DNA from: Flavobacteriales bacterium
GTDB taxonomy: Bacteria > Bacteroidota > Bacteroidia > Flavobacteriales > BACL11
NCBI GenBank assembly: GCA_002710495.1
Contig: PAKE01000032.1
Location: 6,005 to 30,202, forward strand
Direction: 5' to 3'
Length of the DNA stretch: 24,198 bases
Shown in pieces: positions 7,380 to 14,547 of this stretch. Below the pieces are notes generated by a model. That model saw only the letters and a list, made by a program, of their open reading frames with translations. It searched no databases and was not told the origin of the DNA. A program made the translations under genes and the position numbers. The first letter of the stretch is position 1, and every line of letters begins with the position of its first letter.

Positions 7380-9182
7380 TTAATTATTTTCAATATACTT
7401 TAACATGTCTTTTGCCTGTATATAATCGGGATTAAGTTTTAACGCTTCTTCAAAATTAAGTTTTGCTAAATATAAATCCTGATCTACATTTAAATAAATA
7501 AGCCCTAAATTATAGTACGCTTTTTCAAAATTTGGATTGAATTTAATAACCTTTTGCAATCTAATTTTTGCCTGTTCAAACTTAAACATTTTGATTTCTA
7601 AAACTGATGTTTTAAGTAGAAAATCTAAATTGTTTGGAGATAGTTCTACTGACTTTAAATAATTAGCATAAGATTTTTCATTAAAATTATATTTAGAATA
7701 AGAGTCTGCAATTCTGGAGTAAGTAATACTTAATACATTGCTAGTGAATATATTGTGCAATTCGTCTAAACTGTAATATTCTGAATATTTTATAAGTTTC
7801 TTGTAGTCTTTTTTAAGATAATAATACTGAACATAAAATGGAAAACTCTCCTCTTTTTTGCATCTTTTCAGAAACATAAATGCAGAATCCAGCAACATAG
7901 GATTTTGATCAAAACTTTCATAATGCTTCAGATAAGCTTTCGCCTTACTTAAATTAGTTGGAGAATCATTATTAATACAGGCAAGTTCTTTAAAAGATCC
8001 TTTTACTTTTTTTGAGTTACTATGTACTGAGATTTTATGGTCTGTTATGGAAACATGTGGAATATCTATTGAAGAAGATTTTGGCATATGGCATGAAATA
8101 CAATCCGTGTTTTTTGGAGTTTCTTCACAATTTGAATGACATGAAACACATTTGTTATTAAAATGATTATTATCTAAAGAAGTAACACTTTTATGTGGAT
8201 TGTGACAAGAAATACAACTAACTCCTCCAACCTTAAAACAATCAGATTGTTGCAATCTATCGACATGAGAGGCCATAATAAATGATTCATCATTTTCATA
8301 TCTTGGAATATATGTGTCCATTGTTTCAGATAAAACAGTTCCTGGAATAAAATCATTCCAATTTTTTCCATTTTGAAGCACTGAAGTTCCTTGTAAATGA
8401 CACCTTCTACAGATATCAAATTGTAAAGAAGAAGATAATTTTGAAGGATTAACAATTGTGTAATCAATATATTTTGAAGTATCAATTATATTTCCAGAAA
8501 GTTTTTGTTGAACATGTATCTCTCCAGGACCATGACATCTTTCACAGTCTATTCCATCAGGAACAGAATGATATTGATTTATACTATTCTCTACGTGTTT
8601 TGAATAAGCATTATGACAACTCATACATTCTAACCCTATTTCTCTAGTAAAACGGCTGTTATTTCCATTTTCATATCCAGGAGGTAAATCCCCTTTTTCC
8701 TCTTGAGTATAGAAAGTATAAGGAGCTTGATGTAAATATCCATTTATAGAGAAAATATGAGAATTTGTATGTTGTCCGGATCCAATTACAAAATCAATTT
8801 TCTGAATCAATTTATGAATAGTATCATACTTGTCTAATCTAAACTCCATTATATATAAACTATCCTTTTTCCAAATTGGCTGGTAGTACAGATTCTTATT
8901 CTCATCATAAATTAAAGGGTTGTTATTTTCATCTAATACCGATTTTATTTTTGTTGCATGGGAGAAAGATTGTCCCATCCCAGTTTGCATAAAAGAATTA
9001 TAAATTTCTGAATGACATTGCTTACAGGTCTCTTTCCCTAAATATTGAACAGTATCATTGTGGTTTAAATAAATTTTATCCGGCAGTTCTTTATATTCAG
9101 AAACATTTTCATTGTTACAGGAAAATATTAATATTATTAGAGGAAAAAGAATTAACCTCACAAAGTAAAGGTGTAAAAACAT
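7380..9182 (-). CDS. Heptahaem c-type cytochrome lipoprotein with C-terminal TPR repeats
   Basis: The 600-residue product has seven CXXCH haem c motifs starting at C53, C186, C213, C258, C323, C345 and C361, in an arrangement like cytochrome c554/NrfA-related multihaem proteins. A tetratricopeptide region follows (about residues 410-598), clearest at 550-595 (NFEKAYYNLGLIYLN and NFEEALKLNPDYIQA). The N-terminus is a lipoprotein signal, ILFPLIILIFSC, with the lipid-bearing cysteine at 22, so it should be an exported, membrane-anchored protein. Electron donor and acceptor are unknown and no catalytic signature is recognised. The ATG at 9182 overlaps the GNAT gene by 25 bases; a GTG at 9161 would give a 4-base GTGA overlap and an equally good lipoprotein signal. 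The gene abuts mltG. Haem attachment requires cytochrome c maturation genes, which are not in the window. Confidence 0.9.
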   Translation of the reverse strand: MFLHLYFVRLILFPLIILIFSCNNENVSEYKELPDKIYLNHNDTVQYLGKETCKQCHSEIYNSFMQTGMGQSFSHATKIKSVLDENNNPLIYDENKNLYYQPIWKKDSLYIMEFRLDKYDTIHKLIQKIDFVIGSGQHTNSHIFSINGYLHQAPYTFYTQEEKGDLPPGYENGNNSRFTREIGLECMSCHNAYSKHVENSINQYHSVPDGIDCERCHGPGEIHVQQKLSGNIIDTSKYIDYTIVNPSKLSSSLQFDICRRCHLQGTSVLQNGKNWNDFIPGTVLSETMDTYIPRYENDESFIMASHVDRLQQSDCFKVGGVSCISCHNPHKSVTSLDNNHFNNKCVSCHSNCEETPKNTDCISCHMPKSSSIDIPHVSITDHKISVHSNSKKVKGSFKELACINNDSPTNLSKAKAYLKHYESFDQNPMLLDSAFMFLKRCKKEESFPFYVQYYYLKKDYKKLIKYSEYYSLDELHNIFTSNVLSITYSRIADSYSKYNFNEKSYANYLKSVELSPNNLDFLLKTSVLEIKMFKFEQAKIRLQKVIKFNPNFEKAYYNLGLIYLNVDQDLYLAKLNFEEALKLNPDYIQAKDMLKYIENN

Positions 9183-9631
9183 ACATTATCCTTTTCTTTT
9201 GTAAAAGTAAATCCAGAACTTGTAAAGAGTTGGATGCTCCTAAGATTAGATTTACTTATTTTGCAATGTAAATTTTTTAGTTTTAGATCTTCTAGACAAT
9301 AATCTATCAATAACCTTAAAGATTCTGATGCAAAACCTCTTTTCTGATATTCCTTATCAATAATAATACCAACTCCTGCACTACTATCTTTATATTCAAA
9401 TAAATCAACAAAACCAACAGGAGTGTTATTGTAATCAACTACAAATCTAAACTGTTTTGCTTTTTGGATTTTTTCAGATGAGTTTTTTATGTAGTTAGTA
9501 AGCTCCTCAATTGCAAAAATTTTTCTATCGCTTCCGTATTCCCACAAACTTCTATCGTTTTCTATCTTTTGCAAAAACTCTAAATCAGTCGGAAAAAGAG
9601 TTCGTAACTTTATTTTTTTTTCTTTTAACAT
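9158..9631 (-). CDS. GNAT-family N-acetyltransferase (RimJ/RimL-like)
   Basis: The 157-residue protein has the GNAT fold order: an N-terminal strand-helix (KIKLRTLFPTDLEFL), a central VGFVDLFEYKDSSAGVGIII strand pair, the acetyl-CoA pyrophosphate loop YQKRGFASESLRLL (Q/R-x-x-G-x-A), and a C-terminal N-x-R-S-I-Q-L-F-T-S-S-G-F segment typical of the family. The acceptor is unknown; relatives acetylate ribosomal protein N-termini, amino acids or antibiotics. It overlaps dapF by 7 bases upstream and the cytochrome gene downstream, so it is expressed with cell-wall genes. Confidence 0.9.
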   Translation of the reverse strand: MLKEKKIKLRTLFPTDLEFLQKIENDRSLWEYGSDRKIFAIEELTNYIKNSSEKIQKAKQFRFVVDYNNTPVGFVDLFEYKDSSAGVGIIIDKEYQKRGFASESLRLLIDYCLEDLKLKNLHCKISKSNLRSIQLFTSSGFTFTKEKDNVCFYTFTL

Positions 9632-10398
9632 TCAAATTCTCCAGAATAAACCATACTTGACTCTCCTGAAAGCCAAATGTTTGTATATTTTTTCCCATCA
9701 TGATTAAAGCTTATTTTTAGTTCTCCTCCGTTAGTCTGTATGTTTATTTCTTTATCATCAGTTTTTCCAATTTCATAAAGAGCAATAGCTGTAGCTACGC
9801 TTCCAGTTCCACAAGAAAGAGACTCCATTTCATCACCTCTCTCATAAGTTCTTATAGAAATGAGTTCATTTACTTCTGCAAAATTTACATTTATCCCGTA
9901 ATCACCAAATTCTTTAGAAAACCTTAGTTTTTTTCCTTTATTAAGTACATTTATAGTTTTTACATTATCTACTAATTTCACTAAATGCGGAGAACCCGTA
10001 TCTAACACAACGGAATCTTCTCGTACATCAACTTCTTTCACCTCCGCCATTTTTAAAGAAACCATATTTTTATCTATCGAACCCTCATGCAATCCATCAT
10101 AAGCCATAAATCTGCATTCGTTATCAAATAGTTCTAATAAATGAGCAAATGCAATTATACATCTACCACCATTTCCGCAAAAAGTAGATCTTTCCCCAGT
10201 GGAGTTAAAAAAAATCATCTCAAAATCATATTCTTCATGATTTCGAAGTAAGATCAAACCATCAGAACCGATCCCAAATCTTCTTTCACAAAGTGATCTA
10301 ATAAGAGAGGAATCTTCAATGTCAAATTCTTTTCCTCTATCATCAATCATGATAAAATCGTTTCCTGTCCCTTGGAATTTATAAAAATCTACTATCAT
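9625..10398 (-). CDS. dapF: Diaminopimelate epimerase
   Basis: DapF converts LL- to meso-diaminopimelate without a cofactor, using two cysteines as acid and base. Both are present: C74 in FCGNGGRC and C196 in SLSCGTGSVATA. Other family marks are FYKFQGTGNDFIMID at the N-terminus, RRFGIGSDGLILL, DTGSPHLV near residue 133 and RTYERGDE before the second cysteine. The 257-residue length is normal. It is the first gene of the minus-strand operon and supplies meso-DAP for peptidoglycan and for lysine. A near-consensus TATTTTTA on the minus strand (10426-10419) may be its -7 element. Confidence 0.97.
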   Translation of the reverse strand: MIVDFYKFQGTGNDFIMIDDRGKEFDIEDSSLIRSLCERRFGIGSDGLILLRNHEEYDFEMIFFNSTGERSTFCGNGGRCIIAFAHLLELFDNECRFMAYDGLHEGSIDKNMVSLKMAEVKEVDVREDSVVLDTGSPHLVKLVDNVKTINVLNKGKKLRFSKEFGDYGINVNFAEVNELISIRTYERGDEMESLSCGTGSVATAIALYEIGKTDDKEINIQTNGGELKISFNHDGKKYTNIWLSGESSMVYSGEFEC

Positions 10399-10487
10399 TT
10401 TATCAATTTATTTAATTGTAAAAATACAGATTTAAATGGAATAAAAAAATAGAGTTTAAAAGCTATTTATTATTTGAGATATAATAC

Positions 10488-10495
10488 TATTTTTG
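10488..10495 (+). promoter_or_regulatory. -7 promoter element for the GAPDH gene, with a leader of about 100 bases
   Basis: TATTTTTG fits TAnnTTTG exactly, but no TTG lies 17-23 bases upstream. Transcription from here would give a leader of about 100 bases before ATG 10602, much longer than the 8-20 bases seen for other genes in the window. The leader holds GAGGAGGT at 10564-10571, too far from the ATG to act as a normal ribosome site. Confidence 0.5.
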
Positions 10496-10601
10496 TGAAT
10501 AATTTCAGCAGAAGTAGCTAGAAATCTTATAGGGAATCCGATATAAAAGATTGTAGAAAATTTGAGGAGGTAGATAAAAAATTAATAATATAAAATAAAA
10601 T

Positions 10602-12035
10602 ATGAGCAAGTCTTACGAGAATCAATTAAATAATTGGGTGAACAAGGAAAAATCAGGGGTAGATCTTTTAAATTCTGTTGGAACCTTAATGTATGACAAA
10701 GGTATTGAACTGGTACTTTTTAGAAAAAAACTATTGGAAATTGGGGTTTCTGAATTGCTCAATTATATTTCATATGCTAAGAAAGTTGTAGGTAGAGAAA
10801 ATAATGTCGAAACCGCCACTCTACTTGCAAAAGAAATGATAAATATGAATTTATCTCCAAGTAAAATAGATATTGGAATATTAACTGCTGAATATATTGA
10901 AAGCGAATCTACTGAAGCAAACACTTTTTTATCTGAAAAATTAAGTCATATTGTTGGAGCAGATACAAGCTCAAAACAAGCAAAAGATGTGATTCTATAT
11001 GGATTTGGAAGAATTGGAAGACTAGCAGCTAGAGAACTTATAAAACAAGCAGGAAAAGGAGAACAGTTAAGACTGAAAGCTATTGTTGTCAGAAAATTAA
11101 CTGATGCTCAAATAATAAAAAGAGCGGATCTCTTAAGAACTGACTCAGTTCACGGAGCTTTTAAGGGTGTGGTTGATGTTGATTTAGAAAATCAAGCAAT
11201 TATTGTAAATGGACAAGTTATTAAGTTTATTGAAGGAAGTAATCCAGAAGATACTGACTATACTATTCATGGAATTAATAATGCATTAGTAATTGACAAT
11301 ACCGGTGCTTTTACAGATAAAGAAGCTTTATCTCGTCATTTACAAGCTAAAGGAATTAATAAAGTACTACTTACAGCTCCAGGAAGAGGGATTCCAAATA
11401 TTGTTTATGGAATTAACTCAAATGATTTAGATATTGATAATACAGATATTTTTTCAGCTGCATCGTGCACTACAAACTGCATTGCTCCTATTTTACAGGT
11501 AGTAGAAGAAAAATACGGCATTGAGAAAGGACATCTTGAAACAGTGCATTCCTATACCAGTGACCAAAATTTATTAGATAATATGCACAAAAAGCCAAGA
11601 AGAGGGCGTTCAGCTGCAATTAATATGGTTATTACTTCAACTGGAGCTGGAAAAGCAGTAACAAAAGTAATTCCATCTTTAGAAGGAAAACTCTCTGCAA
11701 ATGCGGTTCGTGTACCTACTCCAAATGTTTCTTTAGCGATTTTAAAATTATCTCTGAATTCTGACACTTCATTTGAAGATATAAATAGTGTAATGAGAGA
11801 TGCATCCCTGAAAGGAAATTTGATAAATCAGATTAATTATCAGGTTAATCCTGATTTAGTTTCTACTGATATTATTGGAAATACTTGCTGTTCTGTTTAT
11901 GACAGTAATGCAACTATTGCTAGTGGAAAAGATGTAGTTCTTTATACTTGGTATGATAATGAATTCGGATACACAAAACAAGTTATCAGATTAGCAAAAC
12001 TAATTGCTAAAGTTAGAAGATTAACTTATTACTAG
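10602..12035 (+). CDS. Glyceraldehyde-3-phosphate dehydrogenase, long form with N-terminal extension
   Basis: The 477-residue protein is about 140 residues longer than classical GAPDH (330-340). The extra N-terminal part (about residues 1-125) is helical and polar and not recognised further. The dehydrogenase domain is complete: GFGRIGR (134-140), SAASCTTNC with catalytic Cys289, His316 in HSYTSDQ, RRGRSAAINM phosphate site, and WYDNEFGY near the C-terminus. It interconverts glyceraldehyde-3-phosphate and 1,3-bisphosphoglycerate. The loop after the second Rossmann strand reads VVRKLTDA where NAD-specific enzymes have an N-D-L-T-D pattern, so the selecting Asp is Lys165; NADP(H) use in the gluconeogenic direction is a reasonable inference. 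Long GAPDHs of this kind are known in marine Bacteroidota. Confidence 0.94.
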   Translation: MSKSYENQLNNWVNKEKSGVDLLNSVGTLMYDKGIELVLFRKKLLEIGVSELLNYISYAKKVVGRENNVETATLLAKEMINMNLSPSKIDIGILTAEYIESESTEANTFLSEKLSHIVGADTSSKQAKDVILYGFGRIGRLAARELIKQAGKGEQLRLKAIVVRKLTDAQIIKRADLLRTDSVHGAFKGVVDVDLENQAIIVNGQVIKFIEGSNPEDTDYTIHGINNALVIDNTGAFTDKEALSRHLQAKGINKVLLTAPGRGIPNIVYGINSNDLDIDNTDIFSAASCTTNCIAPILQVVEEKYGIEKGHLETVHSYTSDQNLLDNMHKKPRRGRSAAINMVITSTGAGKAVTKVIPSLEGKLSANAVRVPTPNVSLAILKLSLNSDTSFEDINSVMRDASLKGNLINQINYQVNPDLVSTDIIGNTCCSVYDSNATIASGKDVVLYTWYDNEFGYTKQVIRLAKLIAKVRRLTYY

Positions 12036-12050
12036 TAAAGAAAAGTAGTT

Positions 12051-12620
12051 TTGGAGCTAAATAGGAAATACTTTTTGTTATATAAACTTTTTAACTCCTC
12101 TTTTACTGGATTGTCTGTAGGAATATTATTTACTATTTACAAACCTCTAGAAGACCCTTCAATTTACTCTCTTGGCGGGATAGTGTTAGCTTCTTCAATG
12201 TTACTTATAGCTTTATTCTATGATAAACTTCTAAACATTAAGAGTTTCTTTAAGATATCATTAATAGTTGAAATAGTAATGTTATTTACATTACTAGTTT
12301 TTCTATCGCTAAATATTTCATTTATTTCCGCTTTACTTATTTATTGTCTATACCAATTTACTTTTATTTTTGGAGGATATTTAGTAAGAGCTGAAACTCT
12401 AGTAGCTCACGATAAAAATTTCTTGTCAAGAATTGACATCCTGAAACAAATAGGATATTTAGTAGGACTTTCTGTTTCCTACGGATTCTACAAAGTATTG
12501 GAGTATGTATATTTAATATCTGAAGGAGAAATAAAAATTAGAATTTTACACTACTTATTAATTGTCCTACAATTAACAATAATTATATTTTTATTAAGAA
12601 GTTTTAGGAAAAAAGAGTAG
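12051..12620 (+). CDS. Small polytopic membrane protein, half-MFS-like
   Basis: The 189-residue protein has five to six hydrophobic segments (about residues 15-30, 36-55, 64-84, 88-108, 125-148, 163-182) and a C-terminal basic RSFRKKE. The motif GGYLVRAETLV between segments 4 and 5, followed by ILKQIGYLVGLSVSYGFYK, resembles short proteins sometimes labelled MFS transporter; half of a usual MFS is present. No substrate can be named. The start is a TTG at 12051, the only start candidate that keeps the first membrane segment; the next in-frame ATG would remove about 49 residues. It follows GAPDH by 15 bases, so it is likely co-transcribed, and converges on the aquaporin gene with 6 bases between stops. 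Confidence 0.7.
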   Translation: MELNRKYFLLYKLFNSSFTGLSVGILFTIYKPLEDPSIYSLGGIVLASSMLLIALFYDKLLNIKSFFKISLIVEIVMLFTLLVFLSLNISFISALLIYCLYQFTFIFGGYLVRAETLVAHDKNFLSRIDILKQIGYLVGLSVSYGFYKVLEYVYLISEGEIKIRILHYLLIVLQLTIIIFLLRSFRKKE

Positions 12621-12626
12621 CAATTC

Positions 12627-13277
12627 TTACAATATTTTTTTTGTTTGAATTATCTTATAAACAAAAACTGATAAGACAGCTCCTAAAATTGGAGATACAA
12701 TATAAATCCATAAATACGATAAATCATTAACCAATATCGCTGGAGCTATGCTTCTTGCTGGATTCATTGATGCTCCTGAGATAGGACCAACCAATATAGA
12801 CGCAAATGCCACTACACCCCCAATAGCAATGCCTGAGAATCTATCTAAATTTCTTGATTTATCTGAAAATTGAAGAATAACAAACATCAGTATAAATGTA
12901 ATTATAAATTCTAAAGTAAAAACTAATTTCCAATTATCACACTTTATTAGAGTCTCCCCCATTGTTTTAGATTCTGGAAGAAGAAAGAATAATAACGTTG
13001 AAGCAAGAATCCCTCCAATTATTTGAAAAAAAATATATGGAATCAAATCTTTTGTGACCAGCTTTTTATCTATCCAAAACGCGATACTTACTGCAGGATT
13101 TATATGAGATCCAGAAATATTCCCAAAAGCATAGACAACAGACATTACAGATAACCCAAAGCAAAGTCCAATACCAATGTTTCCAATTTCATTATGAATG
13201 CTGTCAATCATAATTGATCCTGTTCCAATAAAAATCATTATAAAAGTACCTATTAGCTCTGCCAAGTATTTCTTCAA
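12627..13277 (-). CDS. Aquaporin/MIP-family channel with atypical selectivity filter
   Basis: The 216-residue membrane protein has six hydrophobic helices and both half-helix NPA motifs: SHINPAVS (N60-A62) and GASMNPARS (N172-A174). By spacing to these motifs, the aromatic/arginine filter residues are F40, S160, A169 and R175. E. coli AqpZ has F, H, T, R and GlpF has W, G, F, R, so the pore is neither a strict water channel nor a glycerol channel by sequence. Permeant (water, ammonia, peroxide or small neutral solute) is open. The start is TTG at 13277, overlapping the thioesterase stop as TTGA, which predicts coupled translation; the encoded MKKYLAELIGTF matches the family start. Inner membrane. 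Confidence 0.92.
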   Translation of the reverse strand: MKKYLAELIGTFIMIFIGTGSIMIDSIHNEIGNIGIGLCFGLSVMSVVYAFGNISGSHINPAVSIAFWIDKKLVTKDLIPYIFFQIIGGILASTLLFFLLPESKTMGETLIKCDNWKLVFTLEFIITFILMFVILQFSDKSRNLDRFSGIAIGGVVAFASILVGPISGASMNPARSIAPAILVNDLSYLWIYIVSPILGAVLSVFVYKIIQTKKIL

Positions 13278-13675
13278 ATGTGTTTTAATTTGTTTGTTAA
13301 AATATCAGGACATTGACATGGTTTTAAAGTTTTAGAATCTATAAAAACCAACGTAGTTTCTGCAGTATTCAATATCTCTCCTTTTTCGTTTAAAGTTCTG
13401 TAATTAAATATAATCTTTATCGATGGAGTTTCTTTTATTGTAGATTCAATAGTAAGTTCATCATCGTAAAATGCTAGTTTTTTATAGTCTATGTTGTAAT
13501 TTACAACCGGAAGTATAAAACCAAGATTTTCTATTGATTTATATGTAACACCTAAACTTCTTAACAACTCAACTCTACCAACTTCAAAATATTGAGCGTA
13601 CACACCATAATAAGCGTATTTCATTTGATCTGTTTCTGCATATCTAACTCTTACTTTTGTTTTGTGTGTATACAT
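13274..13675 (-). CDS. YbgC/FadM-type acyl-CoA thioesterase (hotdog fold)
   Basis: The 133-residue single-domain hotdog protein has the 4-hydroxybenzoyl-CoA thioesterase-like signature: RYAETDQM with Asp16 (family active-site acid), then GVYAQYFEVGRVELLR, and the later INFNYR-type strand. It hydrolyses acyl-CoA or acyl-ACP thioesters in the cytoplasm; chain length is unknown. The usual H-G-N-Y after the Asp loop is Y-Y-G-V-Y here. It is the first gene of a two-gene unit with the aquaporin (4-base overlap) and is divergent from the 5'-nucleotidase pair across 71 bases. Confidence 0.88.
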   Translation of the reverse strand: MYTHKTKVRVRYAETDQMKYAYYGVYAQYFEVGRVELLRSLGVTYKSIENLGFILPVVNYNIDYKKLAFYDDELTIESTIKETPSIKIIFNYRTLNEKGEILNTAETTLVFIDSKTLKPCQCPDILTNKLKHI

Positions 13676-13689
13676 AAAAATAATTTTAA

Positions 13690-13697
13690 CAAAAATA
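13690..13697 (-). promoter_or_regulatory. -7 promoter element for the thioesterase-aquaporin pair
   Basis: Minus-strand TATTTTTG is an exact TAnnTTTG match, 14 bases upstream of the ATG at 13675. No -33 TTG at normal spacing. Confidence 0.45.
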
Positions 13698-13746
13698 AAT
13701 AAATATATTTTCAGAAAGTAAAATTATTCTTAGAATTGTAAATTAA

Positions 13747-14547
13747 ATGAAACTAAGATTATACATTATATATATAGTTGCAATTTTATTGTCAGCTTGT
13801 AGTACGCAACGTGTTATTAAATCAAAACAAAACAGTATTGTTTCCGTTTCTGCAAGTCCAGACTCTCTTATAACTTCAATAATTGAACCTTATAAAATAG
13901 GAATAGATTCGGTAATGAATGAAGTTTTGTGTGTTTCTGAAATTGAAATGACAAAAGGAAGACCTGAAAGTTTACTTGGAAATTTTGTTACAGATTTATG
14001 TTTAGATCAGTATTCTGACTTAGCTGACATATGTATAATGAATAACGGAGGATTAAGATCCACTCTTCCACAAGGAAAAATTACTAGAGGAAAAATCTAT
14101 GAACTTATGCCTTTTGATAACGAACTAGTAATACTAGAGTTAAATGCATTAGAACTTTTTGACTTAATAGAGTATATATTATTAAGAGGAGGAGAACCTT
14201 TATCAGGACTTAGTGTATACTCAATAGATTCTTGCATGGTAAATTCTAGTAGAAAAATTCTTTATCGACAGGGAGATAATATTTTAATGAGTGTACCAGT
14301 AATTGCAAGTAGTTGTGGTGGTGAAGAAGAAGTGTATATAGTTAGTGAAATTGAAGAAACTTATAAAATCAGAGTATTAACATCAGATTATTTAGCTAAT
14401 GGAGGAGATAAAATGAGTTTCTTTAACAATAAAAACCAATTCAAAGTTGGACTGAAGATAAGAGATGCAATTATTAACTATTGTAAAACAGAACAAACTA
14501 TCACTTCTAAATTAGACAGAAGAATAACAAAATATCAGAATGAATAG
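13747..14547 (+). CDS. 5'-nucleotidase C-terminal domain lipoprotein
   Basis: This 266-residue protein is the substrate-binding half of a 5'-nucleotidase (5_nucleotid_C, PF02872) encoded on its own. The N-terminus is a lipoprotein signal with lipobox LSAC (Cys18). Domain marks are SLLGNFVTDL, MNNGGLRSTLPQGKITRGKIYELMPFDNE (split here as NNGGLR and LMPFDNE) and DYLANGGDKMSFF, the residues that stack the base and position the sugar. It lacks metal ligands, so it needs the next gene's product for catalysis. The two genes overlap by 8 bases, which supports a two-subunit enzyme. Expected on the periplasmic face of a membrane. Nucleotide salvage from outside is the likely role. Confidence 0.9.
   Translation: MKLRLYIIYIVAILLSACSTQRVIKSKQNSIVSVSASPDSLITSIIEPYKIGIDSVMNEVLCVSEIEMTKGRPESLLGNFVTDLCLDQYSDLADICIMNNGGLRSTLPQGKITRGKIYELMPFDNELVILELNALELFDLIEYILLRGGEPLSGLSVYSIDSCMVNSSRKILYRQGDNILMSVPVIASSCGGEEEVYIVSEIEETYKIRVLTSDYLANGGDKMSFFNNKNQFKVGLKIRDAIINYCKTEQTITSKLDRRITKYQNE

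Noticed and set aside
8174..8485. Minus-strand frame of 103 codons inside the cytochrome gene
   Set aside because: Same strand, other frame; it ignores the seven CXXCH motifs and looks like low-complexity Leu/Ile-rich translation.
10495..10521. Possible 8-codon leader peptide (GTG start) before GAPDH
   Set aside because: No ribosome site, the GTG overlaps the -7 element, and there is no regulatory codon run.
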